Source: Promicromonospora sp. Populi
GTDB taxonomy: Bacteria; Actinomycetota; Actinomycetes; Actinomycetales; Cellulomonadaceae
Reading direction: 5' to 3'
Assembly (NCBI RefSeq): GCF_041081105.1
Contig: NZ_CP163528.1
Span: 3,410,001 to 3,474,000, forward strand
Length of the DNA: 64,000 nt
A program made the position numbers and the translations under genes. Under the pieces are notes generated by a model that saw only the letters and a program-made list of their open reading frames with translations, did no database searches and was not told the DNA's origin. This document shows positions 15,420 through 23,578 of this stretch, in pieces; the first letter of the stretch is position 1, and the number at the start of each line of letters is the position of its first letter.

Positions 15420-16481
15420 ATGGACCGCGACCAGGCCAGGAAGATGAAGGAGCAGCTCGCAGCCTTCGCCCGAGAGCTCGCCGAGAAGCACGGAGTCGTG
15501 GCTACCCCGCGGTCGGTAGGCAGCCAGTCGGTCGCCGAGGCCGCCGACGTCGTACGCGCCCCGACCCTCGCGCTCGGCCTGGTACCCCAGGCCGAGGGCG
15601 GCTTCGGTATCGCTGTCCGGTACCGGCTCGGGGTTCCCCGGGCGCGTTCGATAGTGCGCAAGATCTCGGCGGAGGTCGGGCCCGACGTCGACGTCCGCCG
15701 CACCGGCCGAATCCGCCCCGTCAGCGACCTGGGTCCACGCCCGCCCGCACCGACGTCGCAGGCCGACGGCGACACGGACCGGAGCCGGCCGCTGCGACCC
15801 GGCATCTCGATCGGCCACGTGGGGGTCACGGCGGGCACGCTCGGCGCCTTCGTGACCCGCACCGGTCCCGGTGCGGTCGACGGCGAGCTGTACGCACTCT
15901 CCAACTACCACGTCCTGGCCGGGTCGCCGGCGGCCCAGCCGGGCGACATCGTCCTGCAGCCCGGACCCGCCGACGGCGGGCTCGCGCCGGGCGACCGGAT
16001 CGGCGAGCTCACGCAGGTTGTGGACCTGGACGCCGTCGAGCCGTCCTACACGGACGCCGCGATCGCGCGGCTCGACAACGTCCCGGTCGACTTCGAGTAC
16101 CCCGTGGGGCGCGTGGTGAAGACCGCGCGGGCCCTCGGTGGTGAGATCGTCGGCAAGATCGGCCGCACGACGGCGATCACCCGCGGGCGGGTCACCGCCA
16201 TCGAGCTCGACGACGTCATAGTCGGCTACGAAGACCTCGGTGCGCTCGCCTTCGACGACCAGATCGAGATCGAGTGCCTCGACGACGGCCCGTTCTCCCG
16301 GGGCGGCGACTCGGGGGCGCTCGTGTACCGGGAGGACGGGGTGGCGCTCGGCCTGCTGTTCGCCGGGTCGGAGTCCGGCGGGCGCAGCGGGAAGGGTCTC
16401 ACCTACGCCAACCCGATCGACCGGGTGTTCGACATCCTCGGGATCGAGCTGGCCGGAGAGCCGGCTCGACCGTTCGGATGA
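15420..16481 (+). CDS. Trypsin-like serine protease, probably cytosolic
   Basis: A 353-aa protein with a chymotrypsin-type domain (about residues 125-345). The triad is visible: His in LSNYHVLAG, Asp in PSYTDAAIARL, Ser in SRGGDSGALVY. GKIGRTTAITRGRVTA is also typical. The N-terminus (DRDQARKMKEQLAAFARELAE) is a charged helix, not a signal peptide, so the enzyme should stay in the cytosol unless exported another way. Residues about 42-105 form a separate domain that resembles the small protein encoded next at 16714. GAGAGGA about eight bases before the ATG serves as ribosome binding site. The substrate is unknown. Confidence 0.8.
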   Translation: MDRDQARKMKEQLAAFARELAEKHGVVATPRSVGSQSVAEAADVVRAPTLALGLVPQAEGGFGIAVRYRLGVPRARSIVRKISAEVGPDVDVRRTGRIRPVSDLGPRPPAPTSQADGDTDRSRPLRPGISIGHVGVTAGTLGAFVTRTGPGAVDGELYALSNYHVLAGSPAAQPGDIVLQPGPADGGLAPGDRIGELTQVVDLDAVEPSYTDAAIARLDNVPVDFEYPVGRVVKTARALGGEIVGKIGRTTAITRGRVTAIELDDVIVGYEDLGALAFDDQIEIECLDDGPFSRGGDSGALVYREDGVALGLLFAGSESGGRSGKGLTYANPIDRVFDILGIELAGEPARPFG

Positions 16482-16713
16482 CGCCCCTGATGAGGCTCAG
16501 GCGGCGTTCGGCATGCGCACCAGCGTTTCCCGCGCCGGGCGTGTCGCCGTCGGCGATGATGGGCTCGGGCGTGTTCGCCCGGCGCGTCGTGGAGCACAAC
16601 CCGGCTGACCTGCGACGCCGTCCGAGGCCCCGGAATGTGTCCGAACCCATCTCCCGGACCGCTGGTAGGGGGTAGACACGGGGGACACAATGGATGACCA
16701 GGAGGTGATCGGG

Positions 16714-17058
16714 ATGGCAACACTTGACGAGGCTCGGTCGGCAAAAGCCGCATTGCGGAAAAAAGTTACCGGGCTCGACGGTGTGATCGGAGTTGGCGTC
16801 GCCCCTGAGTTCACGACGGCCCTCGGACATGCACCGCGCGAATATCCGGCACGTCCCCACACCGGGCCGGGCAGATCGGGCGGATCCCCCGTCGAAGTAC
16901 TCCCCGACGAGGTCTCGGTGGAGCAGGTCACCGGACCCGGCGGAAGCTGGGTGCTGCAGGTCAACGTGACGGACCCGGGCCTGGTGGACAAGGTCCCCGA
17001 AGAGATCTCTGACGTCGCAGTGCGCGTCCGGGTAGTGGGGGCCGTCCGAGCGGGCTGA
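16714..17058 (+). CDS. Small protein resembling the protease N-terminal domain
   Basis: A 114-aa protein, unknown family. ATG at 16714 is chosen over 16690 because AGGAGGTG lies six to seven bases before it. The core reads VTGLDGVIGVGVAPE near the N-terminus and WVLQVNVTDPGLVDKVPEEI then VAVRVRVVGAVRAG at the end. A parallel pattern occurs in the preceding protease (GIAVRYRLGVPRARSIVRK, VDVRRTGRIRPV). It may be a stand-alone copy of that domain, possibly a regulator or substrate of the protease (inference). The middle is rich in Pro, Gly and Thr. Confidence 0.65.
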   Translation: MATLDEARSAKAALRKKVTGLDGVIGVGVAPEFTTALGHAPREYPARPHTGPGRSGGSPVEVLPDEVSVEQVTGPGGSWVLQVNVTDPGLVDKVPEEISDVAVRVRVVGAVRAG

Positions 17059-17081
17059 CGCACGTCAGCCGCCCGGACGGC
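17041..17081. terminator. Bidirectional terminator between 16714 and S9 genes
   Basis: Nested stems GCCGTCCG/CGGACGGC and GGCTGACG-CA-CGTCAGCC. The hairpin includes the stop codon of the plus-strand gene and lies just before the end of the minus-strand S9 peptidase. Confidence 0.7.
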
Positions 17082-17086
17082 GTGCC

Positions 17087-19279
17087 TCAGCCGAGGGTGG
17101 TCGGCAGCTCCGGCTTCTCGTCCAGCACCTGCTCGGCGAGGAACGCCGAGATCACCTGGTACCAGACCTTGGCGTTCTGCGGCGTGAGCACCCAGTGGTT
17201 CTCGTCCGGGAAGTACAGGAACCGGTGCACGGTCTCCCCGTCGTCCGACGCCGGGAGGCCCGACTTGGTGAGCAGCTCGAACCACAGGCGCAGGCCTTCA
17301 CCGACCGGCACGCGGTAGTCCTTGTCCCCGTGGATCACGAGCATCGGCGTGCGGATCTCGCCCACCGACAGGTGCGGGCTGTTCTCCAGCGCCATCTCCG
17401 GCGTCATCTCGCGCGCCCAGTAGAACCCCGCGTCCGTGGTCGGGCCGAACTGGTCCAGCGCCCACAGGCTCGCGTGCGTCACCACCGCCCGGAACCGGTC
17501 GGTGTGCCCGGCCACCCAGTTGGCCATGTAGCCGCCGAACGAGCCGCCCATCGCGGCCGTACGGGTCTCGTCGATCTCCGGCAGCGCCTCGGCGGCGTCG
17601 GTGATCGCCATGAGGTCCGTGAACGGCGCCCTGCCCCAGGCGCCCCAGCCGCGCTGGATGAACTCCTGGCCGTACCCGGTCGACAGCGCCGGGTCCGGCA
17701 GCAGCACGGCGTACCCCTGCGCCACCATCAGCCACGGGTTCCAGCGCCAGCTCCAGGCGTTCCACGAGCCGAGCGGGCCGCCGTGGATCCACAGCAGGAG
17801 CGGGGCCTTGGCCTCCGGCCCGACGTCGGCAGGCAGCGCGAGCCAGGCGCGCACGCGCGTGCCGTCCTCGGTGGTGGTCTCGATCTCGGTGAGGGTGCCC
17901 GGCAGGGCCGGGGCCGGCACCGGCGAGCGCAGGAGGTCCGCGGCGACCGGCGTCCGCTCCCCCGGTGCGCCCGAGGCGAGGAAGGCTGCGAGGCCGATCC
18001 GCACCGGCTCGGCGGGCGCCGCGTAGGAGGTGCGCAGTGCGAAGACGGTGGCGCCGTCGGGAGTGACGGAGAGGTCGGAGAAGACCGCGTCGTCGGCGGT
18101 CAGCTTCTCGACGATCACGTCGCCGCCCGGGAGCGCCGCCGAGAACGTGAGCAGGAAGACCGGGCCGCGGCCGTCGTCGTCGGCCTGGACCAGCAGGCCG
18201 CTGCCGTCCGGGAGCCAGGTGGGGCGGCCGGGCCAGCGGTCCCAGTCGTCGGCGAGGACCACCGGTTCGGCTGAGCCGTCGGTCGGGACCAGGGCGAGGC
18301 GGACCACCGGGGCCTCGTCCGGGGACGAGATGGACTCGGTCACGTAGGCGACCCAGGCGCCGTCGGGCGAGATGCGTGGTGCGCCTGCATCGCCGTCCGG
18401 GTCGTCGACGAGTACCCGGCGGTCGCCGGTCGCGGTGTCGATGGCGACCAGGTGGCTCCGGAGTGCCGCGCCGGGGTCGCTGACGCTCCAGCTGCTGACG
18501 AGCGTGCTGCCGTCGGCGGACAGGTCCGCCGAGTGCTCGTCGAGGTGCCGGCCGGGCCCGGTGAGGTCACGCAGGTCGAGGTGCGTGCCGGGGGCGGAGG
18601 CTTGGTCCGGTGCTGCGTCCGGCGCCGGGTCTCCCGGCGCCGCGCCGTCCGGCGTAGGAGCGGCTGGCAGCGGCACCGCCGGGGCGTCGGCGAGGGCCGC
18701 GAGGTCGCCCGCGAAGCGTCGCTCCTGGTCCGGGCCGAGGTCGTGGTCCCAGAACCGGACCGGGTAGCCGGTGTGCAGGATCGCTGACACCTTCTGGTCC
18801 TTGCGGGCCTTGCGCAGCTTGGCGTCCTGCTTCAGGTCCTGCGCGGAAGGCAGGAGGCCGGCGGCGACGCTGACCGTGTCGGCGTCGCGCGCCGTGAGCG
18901 TGCCGGAGACGCCGCCTGGCGGGGCCGCGATCACGCGGGCCTCGCCGCCGCCCGCCGGCAGGAGCCAGAGGACGGGCCCCCGCTCGTCGCCGTCCTTGCC
19001 GTCCGGGTCGGGCCGGGCGGAGGTGAAGAGCAGGTCGCCGGTCCGGGTGAAGACGGCGGACGACTCGCCCTTCGCCGAGCGGGTCAGGCGGCGGGGCGGG
19101 GTCTCGCCCGTCGGGTCCACCTCCCACAGCGCGGTGCGATACCCGGTGCGCTCGGCGTCGAGCGTCTGGAGGGTGGCGACGAGCCGGGTGCCGTCCTGGC
19201 TGGCCGTGAGGCCGGTGACACGCGGGACGGCGACGTAGTGGTCGAGGTCGTGGAACGGGGTCTGTGGGGATTCGCTCAC
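17087..19279 (-). CDS. S9-family prolyl oligopeptidase-like peptidase
   Basis: A 730-aa cytosolic serine peptidase. The N-terminal two thirds form a beta-propeller (repeats such as SPDGAWVAYVTESISSPDEA and WLPDGSGLLVQADDDG); the C-terminal alpha/beta-hydrolase domain carries LLLWIHGGPLGSWNAWSWRW, the nucleophile Ser in AAMGGSFGGYMANW, the Asp in IHGDKDYRVPV and the His in PDENHWV. This matches the acylaminoacyl-peptidase/dipeptidyl-peptidase branch. GTG at 19279 starts the first conserved segment. It is convergent with the small gene ending at 17058 across a terminator. Confidence 0.93.
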   Translation of the reverse strand: MSESPQTPFHDLDHYVAVPRVTGLTASQDGTRLVATLQTLDAERTGYRTALWEVDPTGETPPRRLTRSAKGESSAVFTRTGDLLFTSARPDPDGKDGDERGPVLWLLPAGGGEARVIAAPPGGVSGTLTARDADTVSVAAGLLPSAQDLKQDAKLRKARKDQKVSAILHTGYPVRFWDHDLGPDQERRFAGDLAALADAPAVPLPAAPTPDGAAPGDPAPDAAPDQASAPGTHLDLRDLTGPGRHLDEHSADLSADGSTLVSSWSVSDPGAALRSHLVAIDTATGDRRVLVDDPDGDAGAPRISPDGAWVAYVTESISSPDEAPVVRLALVPTDGSAEPVVLADDWDRWPGRPTWLPDGSGLLVQADDDGRGPVFLLTFSAALPGGDVIVEKLTADDAVFSDLSVTPDGATVFALRTSYAAPAEPVRIGLAAFLASGAPGERTPVAADLLRSPVPAPALPGTLTEIETTTEDGTRVRAWLALPADVGPEAKAPLLLWIHGGPLGSWNAWSWRWNPWLMVAQGYAVLLPDPALSTGYGQEFIQRGWGAWGRAPFTDLMAITDAAEALPEIDETRTAAMGGSFGGYMANWVAGHTDRFRAVVTHASLWALDQFGPTTDAGFYWAREMTPEMALENSPHLSVGEIRTPMLVIHGDKDYRVPVGEGLRLWFELLTKSGLPASDDGETVHRFLYFPDENHWVLTPQNAKVWYQVISAFLAEQVLDEKPELPTTLG

Positions 19280-19327
19280 GCGCCCGTCCTATCACGCCGC
19301 CCCTGGGTTGTGGGCGGGATTTTTGGG

Positions 19328-21376
19328 TCAGCCCTCGCCGCGCTTGGCTGCCTGGTCCGCCTTCTCGGCCAGCATCCTGTTGTACGCCTCCAGCTCGGCG
19401 TCGCCGTCGCGCTCTGCCTTGCGGTCGGTGCGCTTGGCCTCGCGCGCGTCGGACCGGGTCCAGGAGATGGCGACGCCGATCGCGAGCAGCAGGGTCGGCA
19501 GCTCGCCGATACCCCAGGCGACGGCGCCGCCCGTCTGCTGGTCCTCGATGGCGCTGGCCCCCCAGGGGCGGCCCATGAGCCCGAACCAGTCGGGCACGAG
19601 CAGCGCGGTGCCCGAGGTCAGCGTCACGCCGAAGAAGGCATGGAACGCCATCGTGGCGAACAGCAGCACGAGCCGCAGCGGGTAGCTGGGCCGGGAGGGC
19701 CCGGGGTCGACGCCGATCAGCGCGTTCGCGAAGAGGTAACCGACGAGCGTGAAGTGGGCGACCATCCACAGGTGGCCGGCGTAGGTGGTGAGCGCGAGCT
19801 CGAACAGCGGCGTGAAGTAGAAGACGATCATGCCGCCCGCGAACAGGACGGCGGCCACCACCGGGTTGGCCATGAACCGGCCGAAGGCGGAGTGCACCAG
19901 GAGCAGGACCCACTCGCGCGGGCCCCGCGAGTCGTCCTTGCGCGCGGGAACGGCCCGGGCGAGCAGGGTGACCGGGGCGGCGAGCACGAGGAACAGCGGC
20001 ACCACCATCGCCAGGACCATGTGCTGCACCATGTGGGCGCTGAACAGGACGTGCCCGTATGCGGCCGCGCCGCCGTTGGTGGCCCAGAACAGCACCACCA
20101 TGCCGAGGCACCAGGAGATGGTGCGGCCCACGGGCCAGGCGTCCCCGCGGCGGCGTAGCCGCAGCGCCCACCGCACGTACACGAACACGGCGGCCGCGCA
20201 GGCGAACGCGAGGATGACGTCCCACTGGAACTCGGTGAGCCAGCGCAGCGGCGTGGGCTCGGGCGGCAGCGGGTGGCCGGTGACGAGCTCGGCCGGGGTG
20301 GCGTCGACGATCTCGTCGTCGGGCACAGGAGGCGCCGTAGAGCCGAGAGCTACCGCCACGCCCGACACCGCGCCCATCACGCCGACCTCCACGGCGGCGA
20401 GCCGCCAGAACAGCCCGATTGCGGCGTTCCTGGTGCTGGTCCCGGTGGAGAGCCGCGCGATGACCGTGCTGCGGTGCAGGTAGCCCAGCCCGCCGAGCAC
20501 AACGAGCAGCACCGCCTTCACCACGAGCAGGATCCCGTAGTCGGTGCTGAGCCCGTCGATCGAGCCGATCCGGATCCAGGCGCTGACCAGGCCCGAGACC
20601 GCGACGGCGACGAAGCACCAGAACGCGATCTCGGAGTAGCGGCGGATCACGTCGGCGGTCGCCGCGTACCGCACGCCGATGAAGACGATGGCGCCGAGCC
20701 CACCGATCCAGAGGGCCGCGCCGCCGAGGTGCAGGAACAGGGCCGAGATAGCCAGGTCGTGGCTGGAGGCTCCGGCGGCGTGGCCGGTCGAGGACTGCAT
20801 GCCCAGCGCCACCAGCGGCAGCGCGAGGGTGCACAGCGCACCCGTGGACCCGCGGACCAGGAGCGCGACGGCGGCCGTCACGGCCGCGATGATCACGATC
20901 CCCAGGTAGGTGCGCCCGAGGGGGATGGTGGAGACGTACTCCATGAGCGCCGGGCCGAACCCCTCCGCGTCCAGGGGCAGGTACGTGGACCATGAGAACC
21001 GAAGCACCAGCTGCACGAGCGCCGCGAGGGTCCACAGGCCGGCGGAGACCCCCGCGACCCCGAGGGCGCGGTCCACCAGCGGCCCGCGGGGCAGCACCCA
21101 GGCCGCCAGCGCGAGCGCGCCGACGGTGATCGCCACTGCCAGCTCGGTTACCACCGTCGCGACGGGCATGCCCCACCGCACGACGACGCCGGGGTCGGCG
21201 AAGTTGGCGAACGCGGTGAAGGCACCGGAGAACGTGCCCGCCGCGAAGAGCGCGGCCAGCGCCACGAGGGCCGCCGCTGGCAGGGCGCCGACGAGCCACG
21301 ACGGGCTCGTGGGGCCGCTCGCGGGGCTGGTCCGGGCGGCTCTGCTGGTCCTGTTCCGGGCGTCGGTCGGGGTCAC
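19328..21376 (-). CDS. CopD-CtaG fusion membrane protein
   Basis: A 682-aa multi-pass membrane protein. The first half is a CopD-like copper-resistance domain with helices including HDLAISALFLHLGGAALWIG, whose His and polar residues may bind copper. The second half is a Caa3-type CtaG domain (WDVILAFACAAAVFVYVRW, SAHMVQHMVLAMVVPLFLVL, HFTLVGYLFANALIGVD), which helps deliver copper during cytochrome oxidase assembly. The C-terminus is charged and cytosolic. Fusions of CopD and CtaG are common in actinobacteria. GTG at 21376 follows TAGGCT by seven bases, suggesting a leaderless mRNA. Confidence 0.9.
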   Translation of the reverse strand: MTPTDARNRTSRAARTSPASGPTSPSWLVGALPAAALVALAALFAAGTFSGAFTAFANFADPGVVVRWGMPVATVVTELAVAITVGALALAAWVLPRGPLVDRALGVAGVSAGLWTLAALVQLVLRFSWSTYLPLDAEGFGPALMEYVSTIPLGRTYLGIVIIAAVTAAVALLVRGSTGALCTLALPLVALGMQSSTGHAAGASSHDLAISALFLHLGGAALWIGGLGAIVFIGVRYAATADVIRRYSEIAFWCFVAVAVSGLVSAWIRIGSIDGLSTDYGILLVVKAVLLVVLGGLGYLHRSTVIARLSTGTSTRNAAIGLFWRLAAVEVGVMGAVSGVAVALGSTAPPVPDDEIVDATPAELVTGHPLPPEPTPLRWLTEFQWDVILAFACAAAVFVYVRWALRLRRRGDAWPVGRTISWCLGMVVLFWATNGGAAAYGHVLFSAHMVQHMVLAMVVPLFLVLAAPVTLLARAVPARKDDSRGPREWVLLLVHSAFGRFMANPVVAAVLFAGGMIVFYFTPLFELALTTYAGHLWMVAHFTLVGYLFANALIGVDPGPSRPSYPLRLVLLFATMAFHAFFGVTLTSGTALLVPDWFGLMGRPWGASAIEDQQTGGAVAWGIGELPTLLLAIGVAISWTRSDAREAKRTDRKAERDGDAELEAYNRMLAEKADQAAKRGEG

Positions 21377-21383
21377 GCGCTCC

Positions 21384-21389
21384 AGCCTA
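21384..21389 (-). promoter_or_regulatory. -10 hexamer TAGGCT, leaderless copD-ctaG mRNA
   Basis: TAGGCT on the minus strand ends seven bases before the GTG at 21376. Confidence 0.5.
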
Positions 21390-21509
21390 GGCGCGCCGCA
21401 GAGCGGTTCCGAACGTGTCCGGGTCATCCGGTCGACCACACGTCGACCACGACCTGAGCACCCCAGAATCGGGCATTCCGGGAACGTTCAGGAAAAATTC
21501 GGTCGGATT

Positions 21510-21590
21510 ATGCACCAAACCCAACCCTTTAGCCCTCTACTACGTTGTGACCAGTGTGGACCTCGCGAACATCATCACCGAGACCGATGA
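21510..21590 (+). CDS. Possible uORF overlapping the whiB7 start
   Basis: ATG at 21510 opens a 26-codon frame (MHQTQPFSPLLRCDQ...) that passes over the whiB7 start codon in another frame and stops at 21590. In mycobacteria and Streptomyces, whiB7/wblC is preceded by an uORF that senses antibiotic-stalled ribosomes. No Shine-Dalgarno site is visible, so the uORF is tentative. Confidence 0.3.
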   Translation: MHQTQPFSPLLRCDQCGPREHHHRDR

Positions 21591-21828
21591 CTCCGTACCG
21601 TGCTCGGAACAGCCCGAGCTCTGGTTCGCGGAACACCCCGCGGACCTCGAAGAAGCGAAACGCGCCTGTGCGGTCTGCCCGCTCAAGGCCCAGTGCCTGG
21701 CGGGCGCGCTCGACCGCCGCGAGCCCTGGGGCGTCTGGGGCGGAGAGATCGTCGTCGACGGCACGGTGCGCAGCCGCAAGCGTCGTCGCGGCCGGCCGCG
21801 CTCGATCGGGGGCATGCGCGTGGCGTGA
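21547..21828 (+). CDS. whiB7: WhiB7-type redox/antibiotic-response regulator
   Basis: A 93-aa iron-sulfur transcription factor. Four Cys ligands are seen: one in SVPCSEQPELWF, two in CAVC and one in AQC. They are followed by REPWGVWGGEI, the G-V-W-G-G turn of the family, and by the basic RRRGRPRS, an AT-hook motif specific to WhiB7. WhiB7 binds the primary sigma factor and activates intrinsic resistance genes at promoters with an AT-rich patch upstream of the -35 element. GTG at 21547 is taken as start; GTG 21556 is possible. The AT-rich GGAAAAATTC at 21491-21500 may be its autoregulatory site. Confidence 0.92.
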   Translation: MTSVDLANIITETDDSVPCSEQPELWFAEHPADLEEAKRACAVCPLKAQCLAGALDRREPWGVWGGEIVVDGTVRSRKRRRGRPRSIGGMRVA

Positions 21829-21909
21829 CCGCCGCGCGGCGTGACTGCCGCGTAGCCAGCGAACGTTGCCCGAGGCACGGCGATCGAGCGGTCGCCGTGA
21901 GATGCCGGA

Positions 21910-21965
21910 GCAGTGCGCCTGTCCGTACCACGGATCTCCCAGACCGATCCGGAGGGGCGCACTGC
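21910..21965. other. Structured hairpin element downstream of whiB7
   Basis: GCAGTGCGCC (21910-21919) pairs perfectly with GGCGCACTGC (21956-21965). The enclosed 36 nt contain CCGT-ACC-ACGG. This is not needed as terminator, since a better one follows at 22024, so it could be a small structured RNA or 3' UTR element. Confidence 0.35.
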
Positions 21966-22023
21966 ACCGGTAGCCTTGTATCAGGCCATTTGAACGTGCC
22001 AGACCCCGCAGGTCACACAAAAA

Positions 22024-22063
22024 TGTCAGACCCTCAGTCACGCAGGTGGCTGAGGGTCTGACA
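22024..22063. terminator. Bidirectional terminator between whiB7 and E2 genes
   Basis: Perfect 14-bp stem TGTCAGACCCTCAG/CTGAGGGTCTGACA with a 12-nt loop. It is followed by CTTTTGT on the plus strand and preceded by an A-run (T-run on the minus strand). Confidence 0.9.
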
Positions 22064-22083
22064 CTTTTGTGAGCCTCTGGAGC

Positions 22084-23561
22084 TCAGCTCCAGACCAGGC
22101 CGTGCGCCGGCTCTTCGAGCACCCGCGCGACGTCGGACAGGAACCGTGCACCCAGCTCGCCGTCGGCCAGGCGGTGGTCGAAGCTGAAGCTGAGCTGCGT
22201 CACCCAGCGCGGCTTGACCTTGCCCTTGTGCACCCAGGGCTGCTTGCGGATCGCGCCGAAGGCGAGGATCCCCGCCTCCCCCGGGTTCAGGATCGGCGTA
22301 CCGGTGTCGATGCCGAAGACACCCAGGTTGGTGATCGTGATGGTGCCGTCGGACATGTCGGTGACCGAGGTGCGTCCGGCCCGCGCGGTCGCCGTCAGCC
22401 CCGCCAGGGCCTTGGCGATGCCGAGCAGGTCGAGCGTGTGCGCGTCCTTGATGTTCGGCACCACGAGTCCGCGCGGGGTCGCCGCGGCGATCCCCAGGTT
22501 CACGTAGTGCTTGTAGATGATCTCCTGGGCCGCGTCGTCCCACGAGGCGTTGATCTGCGGGTGCCGCTTGACGGCGAGCAGCACCGCCTTGGCCGCGATG
22601 AGCAGCGGCGTCACCTTGACGTCAGTGAAGTCGCGGTCCTCCTTGAGCTTCGCGACCAGCGTCATCGACTTCGTGACGTCGACCGTGTGCAGGACCGTCA
22701 CGTGCGGGGCGGTGAACGCGCTGGCCACCATGGCCTCGGCGGTGCGCTTGCGGACGGACCGCACCGGGACGCGCGTCCGCCGCCCGTCCGGTGAGACCAC
22801 GCCCGAGGCGAGCCACGGCTCGTCGTCGGGGTAGCTCGTCAGCTTCTGCACCGACGAGCGCTCGGCGTGCGCCACCACGTCCTCGCGCGTCACGATGCCG
22901 CCCGGACCTGACGCGTGCACACCCGCCAGGTCCACCCCCAGGTCCTTGGCGAGCTTGCGGACCGGCGGCTTGGCCAGCACACGAGCCCGCGCGGCGGTGG
23001 TGGTACCGACGTCCGACGCCGGCGCGGGGCCGGCGGTGCGGGCGTGGTGACCGCGACGGGCGCGGCCACCGGCGCGGGCGTCGCCACCGGCGCGGGCGTC
23101 GCCACCGGTGCAGGCGTGGCGACTGCGACGGGCGCGGTGGGGGCCGCGGCCGGCGCCGACGACTGGTGCCGCCGACGCCGTCCGCTCGGCTTCGCCTCGG
23201 CGGTGCCGTAACCGACCAGCACCGATCCGGAGCTCTCGTCCTCATCGCCGCCGGCCGCGGGGGCACCACCGGAGGCGGCGCCGTTCGGCGTCGACCCGGC
23301 CGGGCCGGCGTCGTCGGACACCGTGATCTCGATGATCGGGGTGCCGACGTCGACGGTGGTGCCCGACGCCACGAGCAGCGCCGACACCGTGCCGTTCCAG
23401 GGCGACGGCAGGTCCACGAGGGACTTTGCCGTCTCGATCTCGACGATCGTCTGGTTGATCTCGACGGTGTCGCCGACTGCGACCTGCCACTCGACGATCT
23501 CGGCCTCGGTGAGGCCTTCACCGACGTCGGGGAGTGGGAACCTCTGGGTCTTCAAGCTCAC
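22084..23561 (-). pseudogene. 2-oxoacid dehydrogenase E2 (acyltransferase), frameshift in the linker
   Basis: Dihydrolipoamide acyltransferase, the core of the dehydrogenase complex. The lipoyl domain reads LPDVGEGLTEAEIVEW with the lipoyl Lys in EIETAKSLVDLPSPW. After a Pro-Ala linker (PAPVATPAPVA repeats) the frame changes. The E1/E3-binding domain (LAKPPVRKLAKDLGVDLAGV) and catalytic domain (LSFSFDHRLADG with the active His and Asp) continue in another frame. Inserting one base near 23021-23033 in a GC-rich stretch restores a continuous protein of about 491 aa. GTG at 23561 begins just before the lipoyl motif. It is the last gene of the operon. Confidence 0.88.
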
Positions 23562-23578
23562 TCTCGGCTCACTCCTGG

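Noticed and set aside
23041..23110. Repeated GGCGCGGGCGTCGCCACC units as a DNA repeat element
   Set aside because: They simply encode the Pro-Ala linker of E2.
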